Assembly: GCF_006539865.1 (NCBI RefSeq)
Contig: NZ_BJNV01000044.1
Location: forward strand, 1-43,873
Length of the DNA: 43,873 nucleotides
DNA from: Zoogloea ramigera
Lineage (GTDB): Bacteria; Pseudomonadota; Gammaproteobacteria; Burkholderiales; Rhodocyclaceae
Reading direction: 5' to 3'
Part shown: positions 37,049 to 43,873 of the stretch, in pieces
Layout of the letters: each line of letters starts with the position of its first letter
Numbering within the stretch: position 1 is the first letter of the stretch
Made by a program: the position numbers and the translations under genes
The notes under the pieces: generated by a model
Database searches by the model: none
Seen by the model: the letters and a program-made list of their open reading frames with translations, nothing else
Told to the model about the DNA's origin: nothing

Positions 37049-38185
37049 TCAGTCCGCCTGCTTGCGCAGGAAGGCCGGGATGTCCAGCGTGGACATGCCG
37101 TTGGCGCTCATCGCCTCGACGGTGGTGCGCGAGGTGCGGCGGATCACGGCCGGCAGCTCGAGGTTGCCGTAGTCGATCTCCATGCTCACGTTGTCGGTAC
37201 CGGTACGGATCACTTCCATCTTGCGCGGCATGGCCGCAGCGCGCACGGCGCCGAGGCCGGTGGCGACCACGGTGACGCGGATGCGGTCTTCCATGTTCTC
37301 GTCGAAGACGGTGCCGTACTTCACGAAGGCTTCGGAGGCAGCGAAGGCCTGCACGGTCTTCACGGCGTCACGCACTTCGGACATCTTGAGGTTGCGGCTG
37401 GCGGTGATGTTGATCAGCACGCAACGGGCGCCGGACAACTCGGTGCCCTCAAGGAGCGGCGACACGGCGGCCTGTTCGGCGGCGATGCGGGCACGATCGA
37501 GGCCGGAGGCCTGGGCAGAGCCCATCATCGCGCGGCCCATCTCGGCCATCGCGGTGCGCACGTCCTGGAAGTCGACGTTGACGAGGCCCGGCACATTGAT
37601 GATCTCGGCGATGCCGCCCACGGCGCTGGTCAGCACGTTGTCGGCGGAGCGGAAGCAATCCTCGAAGCCGGCGTCGTCGCCATACACTTCGAGCAGCTTG
37701 TCGTTGAGCACGACGATCAGCGAGTCGACCTGCTTGGAGAGCTCCTCGACACCGCTCTCGGCAACGCGGATGCGGTTCTCGAAGTCGAAGGGCTTGGTCA
37801 CCACCGCGACGGTGAGGATGCCCATCTCCTTGGCGATCTCGGCCACCACGGGAGCGGCGCCGGTGCCGGTGCCACCGCCCATGCCGGCGGTGATGAAGCA
37901 CATGTGGGCGCCTTCGAGGGCCGCGGCGATGGCGTCGCGGGATTCCTGGGCGGCCGCACGGCCAGCTTCCGGCTTCGAGCCGGCGCCCAGGCCGGTCTTG
38001 CCGAGCTGGACCTTGGTCGGGGCCAGGCAGCGGGACAGGGCCTGGGCGTCGGTGTTGGCGGTGATGAAATCAACGCCCTGCACACCTTCGCGGATCATGT
38101 GGTCGACGGCATTGCCGCCGGCGCCGCCGACACCGATCACCTTGATGCTCGTGCCACCCGATGCCTTCTCAACAATTTCAAACAT
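37049..38185 (-). CDS. ftsZ: Cell division protein FtsZ
   Basis: Tubulin-like GTPase that forms the division ring. The 378-residue protein has the Rossmann start IKVIGVGGAGGNAVDHMI, the tubulin signature GGGTGTGAAPVV (about residues 104-115), T7-loop region NVDFQDVRTAM, and the C-terminal conserved peptide LDIPAFLRKQ that binds FtsA and ZipA. The linker between core and tail is short. The 152-nt gap to ftsA carries an inverted repeat and a hairpin, suggesting a separate promoter for ftsZ. A GGAGG ribosome binding site precedes the ATG. Confidence 0.98.
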   Translation of the reverse strand: MFEIVEKASGGTSIKVIGVGGAGGNAVDHMIREGVQGVDFITANTDAQALSRCLAPTKVQLGKTGLGAGSKPEAGRAAAQESRDAIAAALEGAHMCFITAGMGGGTGTGAAPVVAEIAKEMGILTVAVVTKPFDFENRIRVAESGVEELSKQVDSLIVVLNDKLLEVYGDDAGFEDCFRSADNVLTSAVGGIAEIINVPGLVNVDFQDVRTAMAEMGRAMMGSAQASGLDRARIAAEQAAVSPLLEGTELSGARCVLINITASRNLKMSEVRDAVKTVQAFAASEAFVKYGTVFDENMEDRIRVTVVATGLGAVRAAAMPRKMEVIRTGTDNVSMEIDYGNLELPAVIRRTSRTTVEAMSANGMSTLDIPAFLRKQAD

Positions 38186-38237
38186 TTAACGCGCCTCCAA
38201 AATTAACTGCAATTACATTGCCGATCCGCACAGGGGT

Positions 38238-38282
38238 GGGTTATTTAGTATCGGGGCCAACATTTTACAACTAAATAAACCC
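38238..38282. repeat. Inverted repeat in the ftsZ leader
   Basis: GGGTTATTTAGT (38238-38249) and ACTAAATAAACCC (38270-38282) are inverted copies (one extra A in the second) separated by 20 nt. They lie 50-100 nt upstream of the ftsZ ATG and overlap a possible promoter (TTGTAA-17-TAAATA on the minus strand). An operator or mRNA hairpin is possible. Confidence 0.65.
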
Positions 38283-38306
38283 TGCACAGAGCGTGATTCT
38301 TTTACA

Positions 38307-38332
38307 TCCAGCCCAAAATGGTGGGCTGGATC
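38307..38332 (-). terminator. Hairpin between ftsA and ftsZ
   Basis: ATCCAGCCCA / TGGGCTGGAT, a 10-bp perfect stem with a 6-nt loop, 5 nt after the ftsA stop codon. It has no T tract on the minus strand, so it is more likely an attenuator or RNA-stability element than a full terminator. Confidence 0.55.
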
Positions 38333-38337
38333 CAAGC

Positions 38338-39567
38338 TCAGAAATTACGCTCGAACCAGGAGCGCATTCTCGAAAACACCTGCCCCACATTGCGCGTCTG
38401 GCGGGCCTGCAGGCCGCGGCGTTTTTGGGCTGCGCCCTCCATCACCAGGCCCATCGCGTTGGCGTAGCGCGGCTCGCAAACCACCTCTGAGAGGGGGCCG
38501 TCGTAGCGCGGATAGCCGATGCGCACCGGCATGTGGAAGACCTCTTCGCCAAGCTCGACCATGCCCTGCATCACCGCCGCGCCACCGGACAGCACGATGC
38601 CCGACGACAGCAGCTCTTCGTAGCCGCTGCGGCGCAGCTCGGCCTGGACCAGCTCGTAGAGCTCGCACACCCGCGGCTCGATGACGTCAGCCAGGGCCTG
38701 CCGGGACAGCTTGCGCGGCGGGCGGTCGCCCACGCCGGGCACCTCGATCATCTCTGAGGCGTCGGCCAGCGTGTGCATCGCCACGCCGTGACGGATCTTG
38801 ATCTCCTCGGCGTCGGCGGTAGGCGTGCGCAGCGCGACGGCGATGTCGTTGGTGACCTGGTCGCCGGCGATGGGGATCACCGCGGTGTGGCGGATCGCGC
38901 CCTGGGTGAACACCGCGAGGTCGGTGGTGCCGCCGCCCACGTCCACCAGACACACGCCCAGCTCCTTCTCGTCCTCGGAGAGGGTCGCGTAGCTCGAGGC
39001 GAGCGGCTGGAGTACCAGATCGAGCACCTCGAGGCCGCAGCGGCGCACGCACTTGACGATGTTCTGGGCCGCCGACACGGCGCCGGTGACGATGTGCACC
39101 TTCACCTCGAGGCGCACACCGCTCATGCCGATCGGCTCACGCACGCCGTCCTGACCGTCGATGACGAACTCCTGGGTCAGGATGTGCAGGATCTGCTGGT
39201 CGGCCGGCAGCGGCATCGCCCGGGCGGTCTCGATGACCCGCTCCACGTCGAGGGGCGAGACCTCTTTATCCTTGATCGCCACCATGCCGTTCGAGTTGAA
39301 GCTGCGGATGTGGCTGCCGGCGATGCCGGTGTACACATCGCGGATCTTGCACTCGGCCATCAGCTCGACTTCCTGGATGACCCGGCTGATCGCATCCACG
39401 GTGGCCTCGATGTTGACGACGACCCCCTTCTTGAGGCCCGACGAGGGCTGCGAGCCCAGGCCGACCACCTCCATGCGCCCGTCCGGCTTGAGCTCGGCGA
39501 CCACGCAGGTGATCTTGGAAGTGCCGATATCGAGGCCGACGATCAGTTCTTTGTATTCTTTACTCAT
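38338..39567 (-). CDS. ftsA: Cell division protein FtsA
   Basis: Actin-like ATPase that tethers FtsZ to the membrane. The 409-residue product begins with the IVGLDIGTSKITCVVAEL phosphate-1 motif, contains the SHS2/1C subdomain (about 85-165), the phosphate-2 motif VCLVDVGGGTTDLAVF (about 205-220), the adenosine motif GIVLSGGAAVMQG (about 333-345), and a C-terminal amphipathic helix (FSRMRSWFERNF) for membrane binding. It overlaps ftsQ by 4 nt. Confidence 0.97.
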   Translation of the reverse strand: MSKEYKELIVGLDIGTSKITCVVAELKPDGRMEVVGLGSQPSSGLKKGVVVNIEATVDAISRVIQEVELMAECKIRDVYTGIAGSHIRSFNSNGMVAIKDKEVSPLDVERVIETARAMPLPADQQILHILTQEFVIDGQDGVREPIGMSGVRLEVKVHIVTGAVSAAQNIVKCVRRCGLEVLDLVLQPLASSYATLSEDEKELGVCLVDVGGGTTDLAVFTQGAIRHTAVIPIAGDQVTNDIAVALRTPTADAEEIKIRHGVAMHTLADASEMIEVPGVGDRPPRKLSRQALADVIEPRVCELYELVQAELRRSGYEELLSSGIVLSGGAAVMQGMVELGEEVFHMPVRIGYPRYDGPLSEVVCEPRYANAMGLVMEGAAQKRRGLQARQTRNVGQVFSRMRSWFERNF

Positions 39568-40439
39568 CGCTTACCTTTTTTTTCTTGCTTGCCCGCCAGC
39601 CCCTCGGGGACGATGGGCCTGAGGGCAAATCCACTGGGGTAGCGGAGATCCACCACCGCCACATTCATGTTCAGCTCGGTGCGGGCCTTCGGGTAATGGC
39701 GCACGAAGCGCGCCAGCCGTTCATCGATGGGCGCCTTCACCTGATCGTGGCCCAGCTCGATGGTCAGGCCGTCGTCCAGCTTGAGCTGCCAGGCTTCCCG
39801 GGCCGACAGTGAGACGCCCACCAGCTGCTTGCCCAGCGGGCCGAGCTTGCCGGTGAACTCGTCGAACTTGGCCAGCAGCACGCTGGACGAGCCTTCCGGC
39901 CCGCTGAAGACCGGCATCTTGGCGTTGCTGGCGGCGCTGAAGACTTCGCCGTAGCGGTTAACCAGGCGCATGTCGCCGGTTTCGCCGACGCGCCAGTAGG
40001 CCGAGGCCACGTGCTCCTCGAGGCGCACCTCGACGCCCCCCGGCCAACGCCGGCGCACGTCGGCGCGGCGCACCCAGGGCAGCTTCTCGAAGGAGGCGCG
40101 GACATCATCGAGGTCCACGGTGAAGAAATTGCCGCGCAGCGACGAGCGCGCCACGTATTCGAGCTGGGCGTTGGTCACCTGAGCCAGCGGCGTCATCACC
40201 ACCACCTCGCGCAGCGGGAACGCTGGCAGGCGCGACAGGGCCGCCACCGCGGCATAGCCGAGGCCCGCGGCCCCGACGACCATCAGCACGTCGGAGATGA
40301 GATTGAGCAGCTGCGGCCTGTCCCACAGGCCGTTGCCCTCCACCGCCCGCGCCGGACGCGCGGCACGCGCGCGCCTCCCCGAGCCGGGCTTGGCGCCGGG
40401 CTCGGGCGGAACGTTGGAGGTGTTGCGCTCGTCAGCCAA
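39564..40439 (-). CDS. ftsQ: Cell division protein FtsQ
   Basis: Bitopic divisome protein linking FtsBL and other partners. The 291 residues show a cytoplasmic N terminus rich in Arg/Pro (1-45), a membrane helix (about 48-70), the POTRA domain (about 78-148; [51 protein letters not shown] in part), and the beta domain to about 270, then a basic tail. It overlaps ddl (8 nt) upstream and ftsA (4 nt) downstream, so translation is coupled. Confidence 0.95.
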   Translation of the reverse strand: MADERNTSNVPPEPGAKPGSGRRARAARPARAVEGNGLWDRPQLLNLISDVLMVVGAAGLGYAAVAALSRLPAFPLREVVVMTPLAQVTNAQLEYVARSSLRGNFFTVDLDDVRASFEKLPWVRRADVRRRWPGGVEVRLEEHVASAYWRVGETGDMRLVNRYGEVFSAASNAKMPVFSGPEGSSSVLLAKFDEFTGKLGPLGKQLVGVSLSAREAWQLKLDDGLTIELGHDQVKAPIDERLARFVRHYPKARTELNMNVAVVDLRYPSGFALRPIVPEGLAGKQEKKGKR

Positions 40440-41382
40440 GGCGCGCTCCGGACAGAATCTCGAGGCACAGGGCTTCGAAGGACAAGCCCGCCACCCGCGC
40501 CGACATCGGCACCAGCGAGTGGTTGGTCATGCCCGGCGCGGTGTTGATCTCGAGGAGCGTGAAGCTGCCGTCGTCCCGCAGGATCAGGTCGGCCCGGCCC
40601 CAGCCGCGGCAGCCGAGCACCTTGGCGCAGCGTACGATGGCAGCCTGGATCTCACGCTCCTGCGCTTCAGGCAGGCCGCTCGGGCAGAAATACTGGGTGT
40701 CGTCGGTGAAGTACTTGTTCTGGTAGTCGTAGTTGCCCCCCGGCGCGACGATGCGCACCAGCGGCAGCGCCCGCTCACCCAGGAAGGGCGCGGTGAGTTC
40801 CTGACCGGTGACGAACTCCTCGGCCAGCACCAGCGAATCGAACCTGGCAGCCAGCTCCCAGGCGCCCTTCAGCTGGCCAGCCTCGGTGACCTTGGTGGCG
40901 CCCATGCTGGAGCCTTCATGCACCGGCTTGACGAAGATCGGCAGGCCCAGGTCGGCCACCACGGCGTCCCAGTCGGTGCTGGCGTCGAGGATCGCGAAGC
41001 GCGGCGTGGGCAGGCCGGCGGCCAGCCACACCAGCTTGGTGCGCCACTTGTCCATGGCGATGGCCGAGGCCATCACGCCGCTGCCGGTATAGGGGATCCC
41101 CATCAGCTCGAGGGCGCCCTGCACGGTGCCGTCCTCGCCGCCGCGGCCGTGCAGCGCGATGAAGGCGCGATCGAACCCCTCTTCCTTGAGGATGTGCAGA
41201 TCCCGCTCGGCGGGGTCGAAGGCGTGGGCGTCGACACCCGCCGCCTGCAGGGCCGCCAGCACGGCGCCGCCAGACATCAGGGAGATCTCGCGCTCTGCCG
41301 AGTTGCCACCCAGCAGCACCGCCACCTTGCCAAATTTGCCGGCCACCGCCGTCGTCGCTTCAGTCACTTCAAACCTCGCCAT
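40432..41382 (-). CDS. ddl: D-alanine--D-alanine ligase
   Basis: ATP-grasp enzyme making the D-Ala-D-Ala dipeptide for peptidoglycan. The 316-residue protein has [17 protein letters not shown] near the N terminus, [16 protein letters not shown] (about 95-110), [18 protein letters not shown] (the ATP-grasp lysine and loop, about 155-172), and the metal/substrate site [17 protein letters not shown] (about 279-295). It overlaps murC by 14 nt and ftsQ by 8 nt. The DdlB type is expected in this cluster. Confidence 0.97.
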   Translation of the reverse strand: MARFEVTEATTAVAGKFGKVAVLLGGNSAEREISLMSGGAVLAALQAAGVDAHAFDPAERDLHILKEEGFDRAFIALHGRGGEDGTVQGALELMGIPYTGSGVMASAIAMDKWRTKLVWLAAGLPTPRFAILDASTDWDAVVADLGLPIFVKPVHEGSSMGATKVTEAGQLKGAWELAARFDSLVLAEEFVTGQELTAPFLGERALPLVRIVAPGGNYDYQNKYFTDDTQYFCPSGLPEAQEREIQAAIVRCAKVLGCRGWGRADLILRDDGSFTLLEINTAPGMTNHSLVPMSARVAGLSFEALCLEILSGARLG

Positions 41383-42763
41383 TCACCAATTTGCCCGGCA
41401 CGCCGCCGATGCTGCCGGCACCCATGGTGATCACCACGTCGCCATCCTGCGCCGCGGACAAAATCGCCCCCGGCATCTCTTCGATGTTCTCCACGAACAC
41501 CGGCTCGATCTTGCCCGCCACCCGCAGCGCCCGCGCCAGCGAGCGGCCATCGGCGGCCACGATGGGCGGCTCACCGGCGGCATACACCTCGCCGAGGAGC
41601 AGCGCATCGACGGTGGACAGGACCTTCACGAAATCTTCGAAACAATCCCGGGTGCGCGTGTAGCGATGGGGCTGGAAGGCCAGCATCAGGCGCTTGTCCG
41701 GGAAGGCCCCGCGGGCGGCGGCGATGGTGGCCGCCATCTCGACCGGGTGATGGCCGTAGTCGTCGATCACGGTTGCTGTGCCGCCGTTCGGCAGGGCCAC
41801 CTCGCCATAGCGCTGGAAGCGCCGGCCGACACCCTTGAACTCGGCCAGGGCCTTGACGATGGCCTCGTCGGAGACGCCCACTTCGGTGGCCACCGCGATG
41901 GCCGCCAGCGCATTGAGCACGTTATGGCGGCCCGGCAGGTTGAGGGTTACGGACAGGCGGCTGGTGGTGCCATTGACGCGCACCACGTCGAAGACCATGC
42001 GGCCTTCCTCGGCGTGGATGTTCTCGGCGCGCACATTGGCGGATTCGGAGAAGCCATAGCGGACGATCTGCTTGGACACCAGCGGCATGATCGAGCGCAC
42101 GTGCTTGTCGTCGTCGCACAGCACCGCGACGCCATAGAAGGGCAGGTGCTGCAGGAAATCCACGAAGGACTGCTTGAGCCGGGCGAAGTCGTGGCCGTAG
42201 GTTTCCATGTGGTCGGCGTCGATGTTGGTGACCACCGACAGCACCGGCGTCAACAACAGGAAGGACGCGTCGGACTCGTCGGCCTCGGCCACCAGGAAAT
42301 CGCCCTTGCCCAGGCGCGCGTTGGCACCCGCGGCGTTGAGCTTGCCGCCGATCACGAAGGTCGGGTCGAGCCCGCCCTCGGCGAGGATGCTCGCCACCAG
42401 CGAGGTGGTGGTGGTCTTGCCGTGGGTGCCGGCGATGGCGATGCCCTGCTTGAGGCGCATCAGCTCGGCGAGCATCTGCGCGCGGGGCACCACCGGAATG
42501 TTGCGGGCGCGGGCGGCGATGACTTCCGGGTTGTCACCCTTGACGGCGGTGGAGGTGACCACCGCATCGGCATCGAGCACGTTGTCGGCGGCGTGGCCCT
42601 GGATCACCCGGGCCCCGAGGGCTTTCAGGCGACGGGTGGCGGCGTTGTCGCCCAGGTCGGAGCCGCTGACCTCGTAACCGAGGTTGAGCAGCACCTCGGC
42701 GATGCCGCTCATGCCAGCGCCGCCGATACCGACGAAATGAATGCTTTTGACTTTGTGTTTCAC
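41369..42763 (-). CDS. murC: UDP-N-acetylmuramate--L-alanine ligase
   Basis: Adds L-Ala to UDP-MurNAc, the first step of stem-peptide synthesis. The 464 residues show [18 protein letters not shown] at the start, the Mur ligase ATP site [10 protein letters not shown] (about residues 118-127), the DADHMETYG region (about 178-186), and [10 protein letters not shown] (about 335-344). The GTG at 42763 is chosen because [12 protein letters not shown] is the family start; the frame is open 14 codons further up without an advantage. It lies 20 nt after murG. Confidence 0.96.
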   Translation of the reverse strand: MKHKVKSIHFVGIGGAGMSGIAEVLLNLGYEVSGSDLGDNAATRRLKALGARVIQGHAADNVLDADAVVTSTAVKGDNPEVIAARARNIPVVPRAQMLAELMRLKQGIAIAGTHGKTTTTSLVASILAEGGLDPTFVIGGKLNAAGANARLGKGDFLVAEADESDASFLLLTPVLSVVTNIDADHMETYGHDFARLKQSFVDFLQHLPFYGVAVLCDDDKHVRSIMPLVSKQIVRYGFSESANVRAENIHAEEGRMVFDVVRVNGTTSRLSVTLNLPGRHNVLNALAAIAVATEVGVSDEAIVKALAEFKGVGRRFQRYGEVALPNGGTATVIDDYGHHPVEMAATIAAARGAFPDKRLMLAFQPHRYTRTRDCFEDFVKVLSTVDALLLGEVYAAGEPPIVAADGRSLARALRVAGKIEPVFVENIEEMPGAILSAAQDGDVVITMGAGSIGGVPGKLVNGEV

Positions 42764-42783
42764 GTCGATTTCCGTTTCTTCAA

Positions 42784-43842
42784 TCAGCGGGCGAGGCCGG
42801 CGCACACGTCGGCAACGCGGGCCGTGGCGTCCGGCTTGGCGCAGCTGCGGGCCTTCTCAGCCATCGTCAGCAGGCGCTCGCGGGTCATGTCCTGCAGCAG
42901 CGCGGCCAGGCGCTGCGGCGTCAGTTCGGTCTGGGGCAGCAGGAGGGCTGCGCCGGCATCGGCCAGAAAGCGGGCGTTGCCGGTCTGGTGGTCATCCACC
43001 GCATGGGGGAAAGGCACCAGCACGCTGGCGACGCCCACTGCGGCAAGCTCGGCCACCGTGAGGGCGCCGGCGCGGCAGATCACCAGGTCGGCGCCGGCAT
43101 AACGCGCGGCCATGTCGTCGATGAAGGGCAGCAGCTCGCCGCCGACGCCGGCGGCCTGGTAGCCGGCCCGCAGCGCCTCGATCTGCCTGGTGCCCGCCTG
43201 GTGGGTGACCAGCGGACGATCTTCCGGCGCGAGCAGCGCCAGCGCCTTCGGCATCGCCTCGTTGAGCGCCGCGGCGCCCAGGCTGCCGCCGACCACCAGC
43301 ACCTTCAGCGGCCCGGAGCGGCCGGCGAAGCGCACGGCCGGCGGCGCCACCGCGGTGATGTCGGCACGCACCGGGTTGCCCAGCCATTCGCCCTTCTTGA
43401 GCACACCGGGAAAGCCCGTGACGACCTTGTCGGCCACGCCCGCCAGCACCCGGTTGGCGAGGCCGGCGACAGAGTTTTGTTCGTGGACGACCACCGGCCG
43501 CCCCAGCAGGGCCGCCATCATGCCGCCCGGAAAGGTGACGTAGCCGCCCATGCCGAGCACCACATCGGGCCGCACGCGACGGATCTGCGCCAGCGCCTGG
43601 GCAAAGCCCTTCAGCAGGTTGAAGGGCAGCAGCAGCTTGCGCAGCAGCCCCTTGCCCCGCAGCGCGGTGAAGCGCACCCAGGCGACCTCGTAGCCGCTGG
43701 CCGGGACGATGCGCGCCTCCATGCCATCCGGGTTGCCCATCCAGACGACCTTCCAGCCCCGCTCGCGCAGCGCATCGGCCACCGCGAGGCCAGGGTAGAT
43801 GTGGCCGCCGGTACCGCCGGCCATGACCATCAGGGTGGGCAT
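42784..43842 (-). CDS. murG: UDP-GlcNAc:lipid I N-acetylglucosaminyltransferase
   Basis: GT-B glycosyltransferase that turns lipid I into lipid II on the inner face of the membrane. The 352-residue protein has the first G-loop [17 protein letters not shown] (residues 7-23), the second G-loop [11 protein letters not shown] (about 97-107), [12 protein letters not shown] (about 120-131), and the donor-site region [15 protein letters not shown] (about 256-270). Its ATG overlaps the ftsW stop codon (TGATG). The order ftsW-murG-murC-ddl-ftsQ-ftsA-ftsZ is classical. Confidence 0.97.
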   Translation of the reverse strand: MPTLMVMAGGTGGHIYPGLAVADALRERGWKVVWMGNPDGMEARIVPASGYEVAWVRFTALRGKGLLRKLLLPFNLLKGFAQALAQIRRVRPDVVLGMGGYVTFPGGMMAALLGRPVVVHEQNSVAGLANRVLAGVADKVVTGFPGVLKKGEWLGNPVRADITAVAPPAVRFAGRSGPLKVLVVGGSLGAAALNEAMPKALALLAPEDRPLVTHQAGTRQIEALRAGYQAAGVGGELLPFIDDMAARYAGADLVICRAGALTVAELAAVGVASVLVPFPHAVDDHQTGNARFLADAGAALLLPQTELTPQRLAALLQDMTRERLLTMAEKARSCAKPDATARVADVCAGLAR

Positions 43843-43873
43843 CAGGCGTTGCCCCCACGCAAGGACAGTTTTT
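43842..43873 (-). CDS. ftsW: FtsW, C-terminal end only (partial)
   Basis: The last nine codons, KLSLRGGNA followed by TGA, run off the edge of the window. The residues alone are too few to identify a gene; the call rests on position directly before murG, where ftsW lies in the dcw cluster, and on a stop/start overlap (TGATG) with murG. Confidence 0.6.
   Translation of the reverse strand, partial: KLSLRGGNA

Noticed and set aside
40432-42763. Absence of murB between murC and ddl as a possible deletion
   Set aside because: Many proteobacteria, including E. coli, have murC directly followed by ddl with murB elsewhere; the 14-nt overlap of the two genes here argues against a recent loss.
41126-43102. 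658-codon plus-strand open frame over ddl, murC and murG
   Set aside because: Antisense to three well-identified genes; no independent evidence.

Overview
The window looks like a chromosomal segment of a GC-rich betaproteobacterium, most likely of the Rhodocyclales (Azospira/Thauera/Zoogloea/Dechloromonas relatives). The reasons are the gene order rpsF-priB-rpsR-rplI-dnaB, a dcw cluster running ftsW-murG-murC-ddl-ftsQ-ftsA-ftsZ-lpxC, a CrbS-type acetate-sensing locus beside acs, and a PEP-CTERM (exosortase substrate) protein behind a sigma-54-type promoter. The genus is an inference; no rRNA gene is present.

Layout. (1) 42-4424, minus strand: dnaB, then a decayed group II intron reverse transcriptase (about 1500-2450) wedged between dnaB and the ribosomal operon, then rplI, rpsR, priB, rpsF and tRNA-Ser(GGA). 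(2) 4489-16132, minus strand: an acetate module. Read in its own direction it runs acs, a 63-aa membrane protein, an SLC5/STAC histidine kinase, a REC-only response regulator, a membrane PAS/pseudo-kinase fused to a DEDDh exonuclease, a DUF294/CBS protein, a DUF4212 small subunit and its Na+:solute symporter. (3) 16422-24396, plus strand: six genes of an MSHA-pilus/type II secretion-like machine, each overlapping the next by 4 nt, with no pilin gene in view. (4) 24466-27360: a GT1-family glycosyltransferase, a PEP-CTERM protein with a strong sigma-54 promoter match and a clear terminator, then a decayed transposase. (5) 27361-32232, minus strand: an FtsX-like permease without its ATPase, a membrane-anchored left-handed beta-helix protein, argJ and an HDOD protein. 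(6) 32454-43873: secA (with a 115-bp imperfect palindrome at its 3' end), dciA on the plus strand, a small membrane protein, then lpxC and the division/peptidoglycan cluster up to the last codons of ftsW.

How the genes fit together. The acetate block pairs activation (Acs) with a sensor built on a transporter fold and a dedicated symporter; the exonuclease fusion in its middle is the most unusual protein in the window. The msh-like block encodes outer-membrane secretin, assembly ATPase, platform protein and inner-membrane scaffold, so it needs pilins or pseudopilins from elsewhere. Two dead mobile elements (group II intron ORF and transposase) mark past insertions at operon borders. The rest is core replication, translation, secretion and cell-envelope machinery in familiar order.
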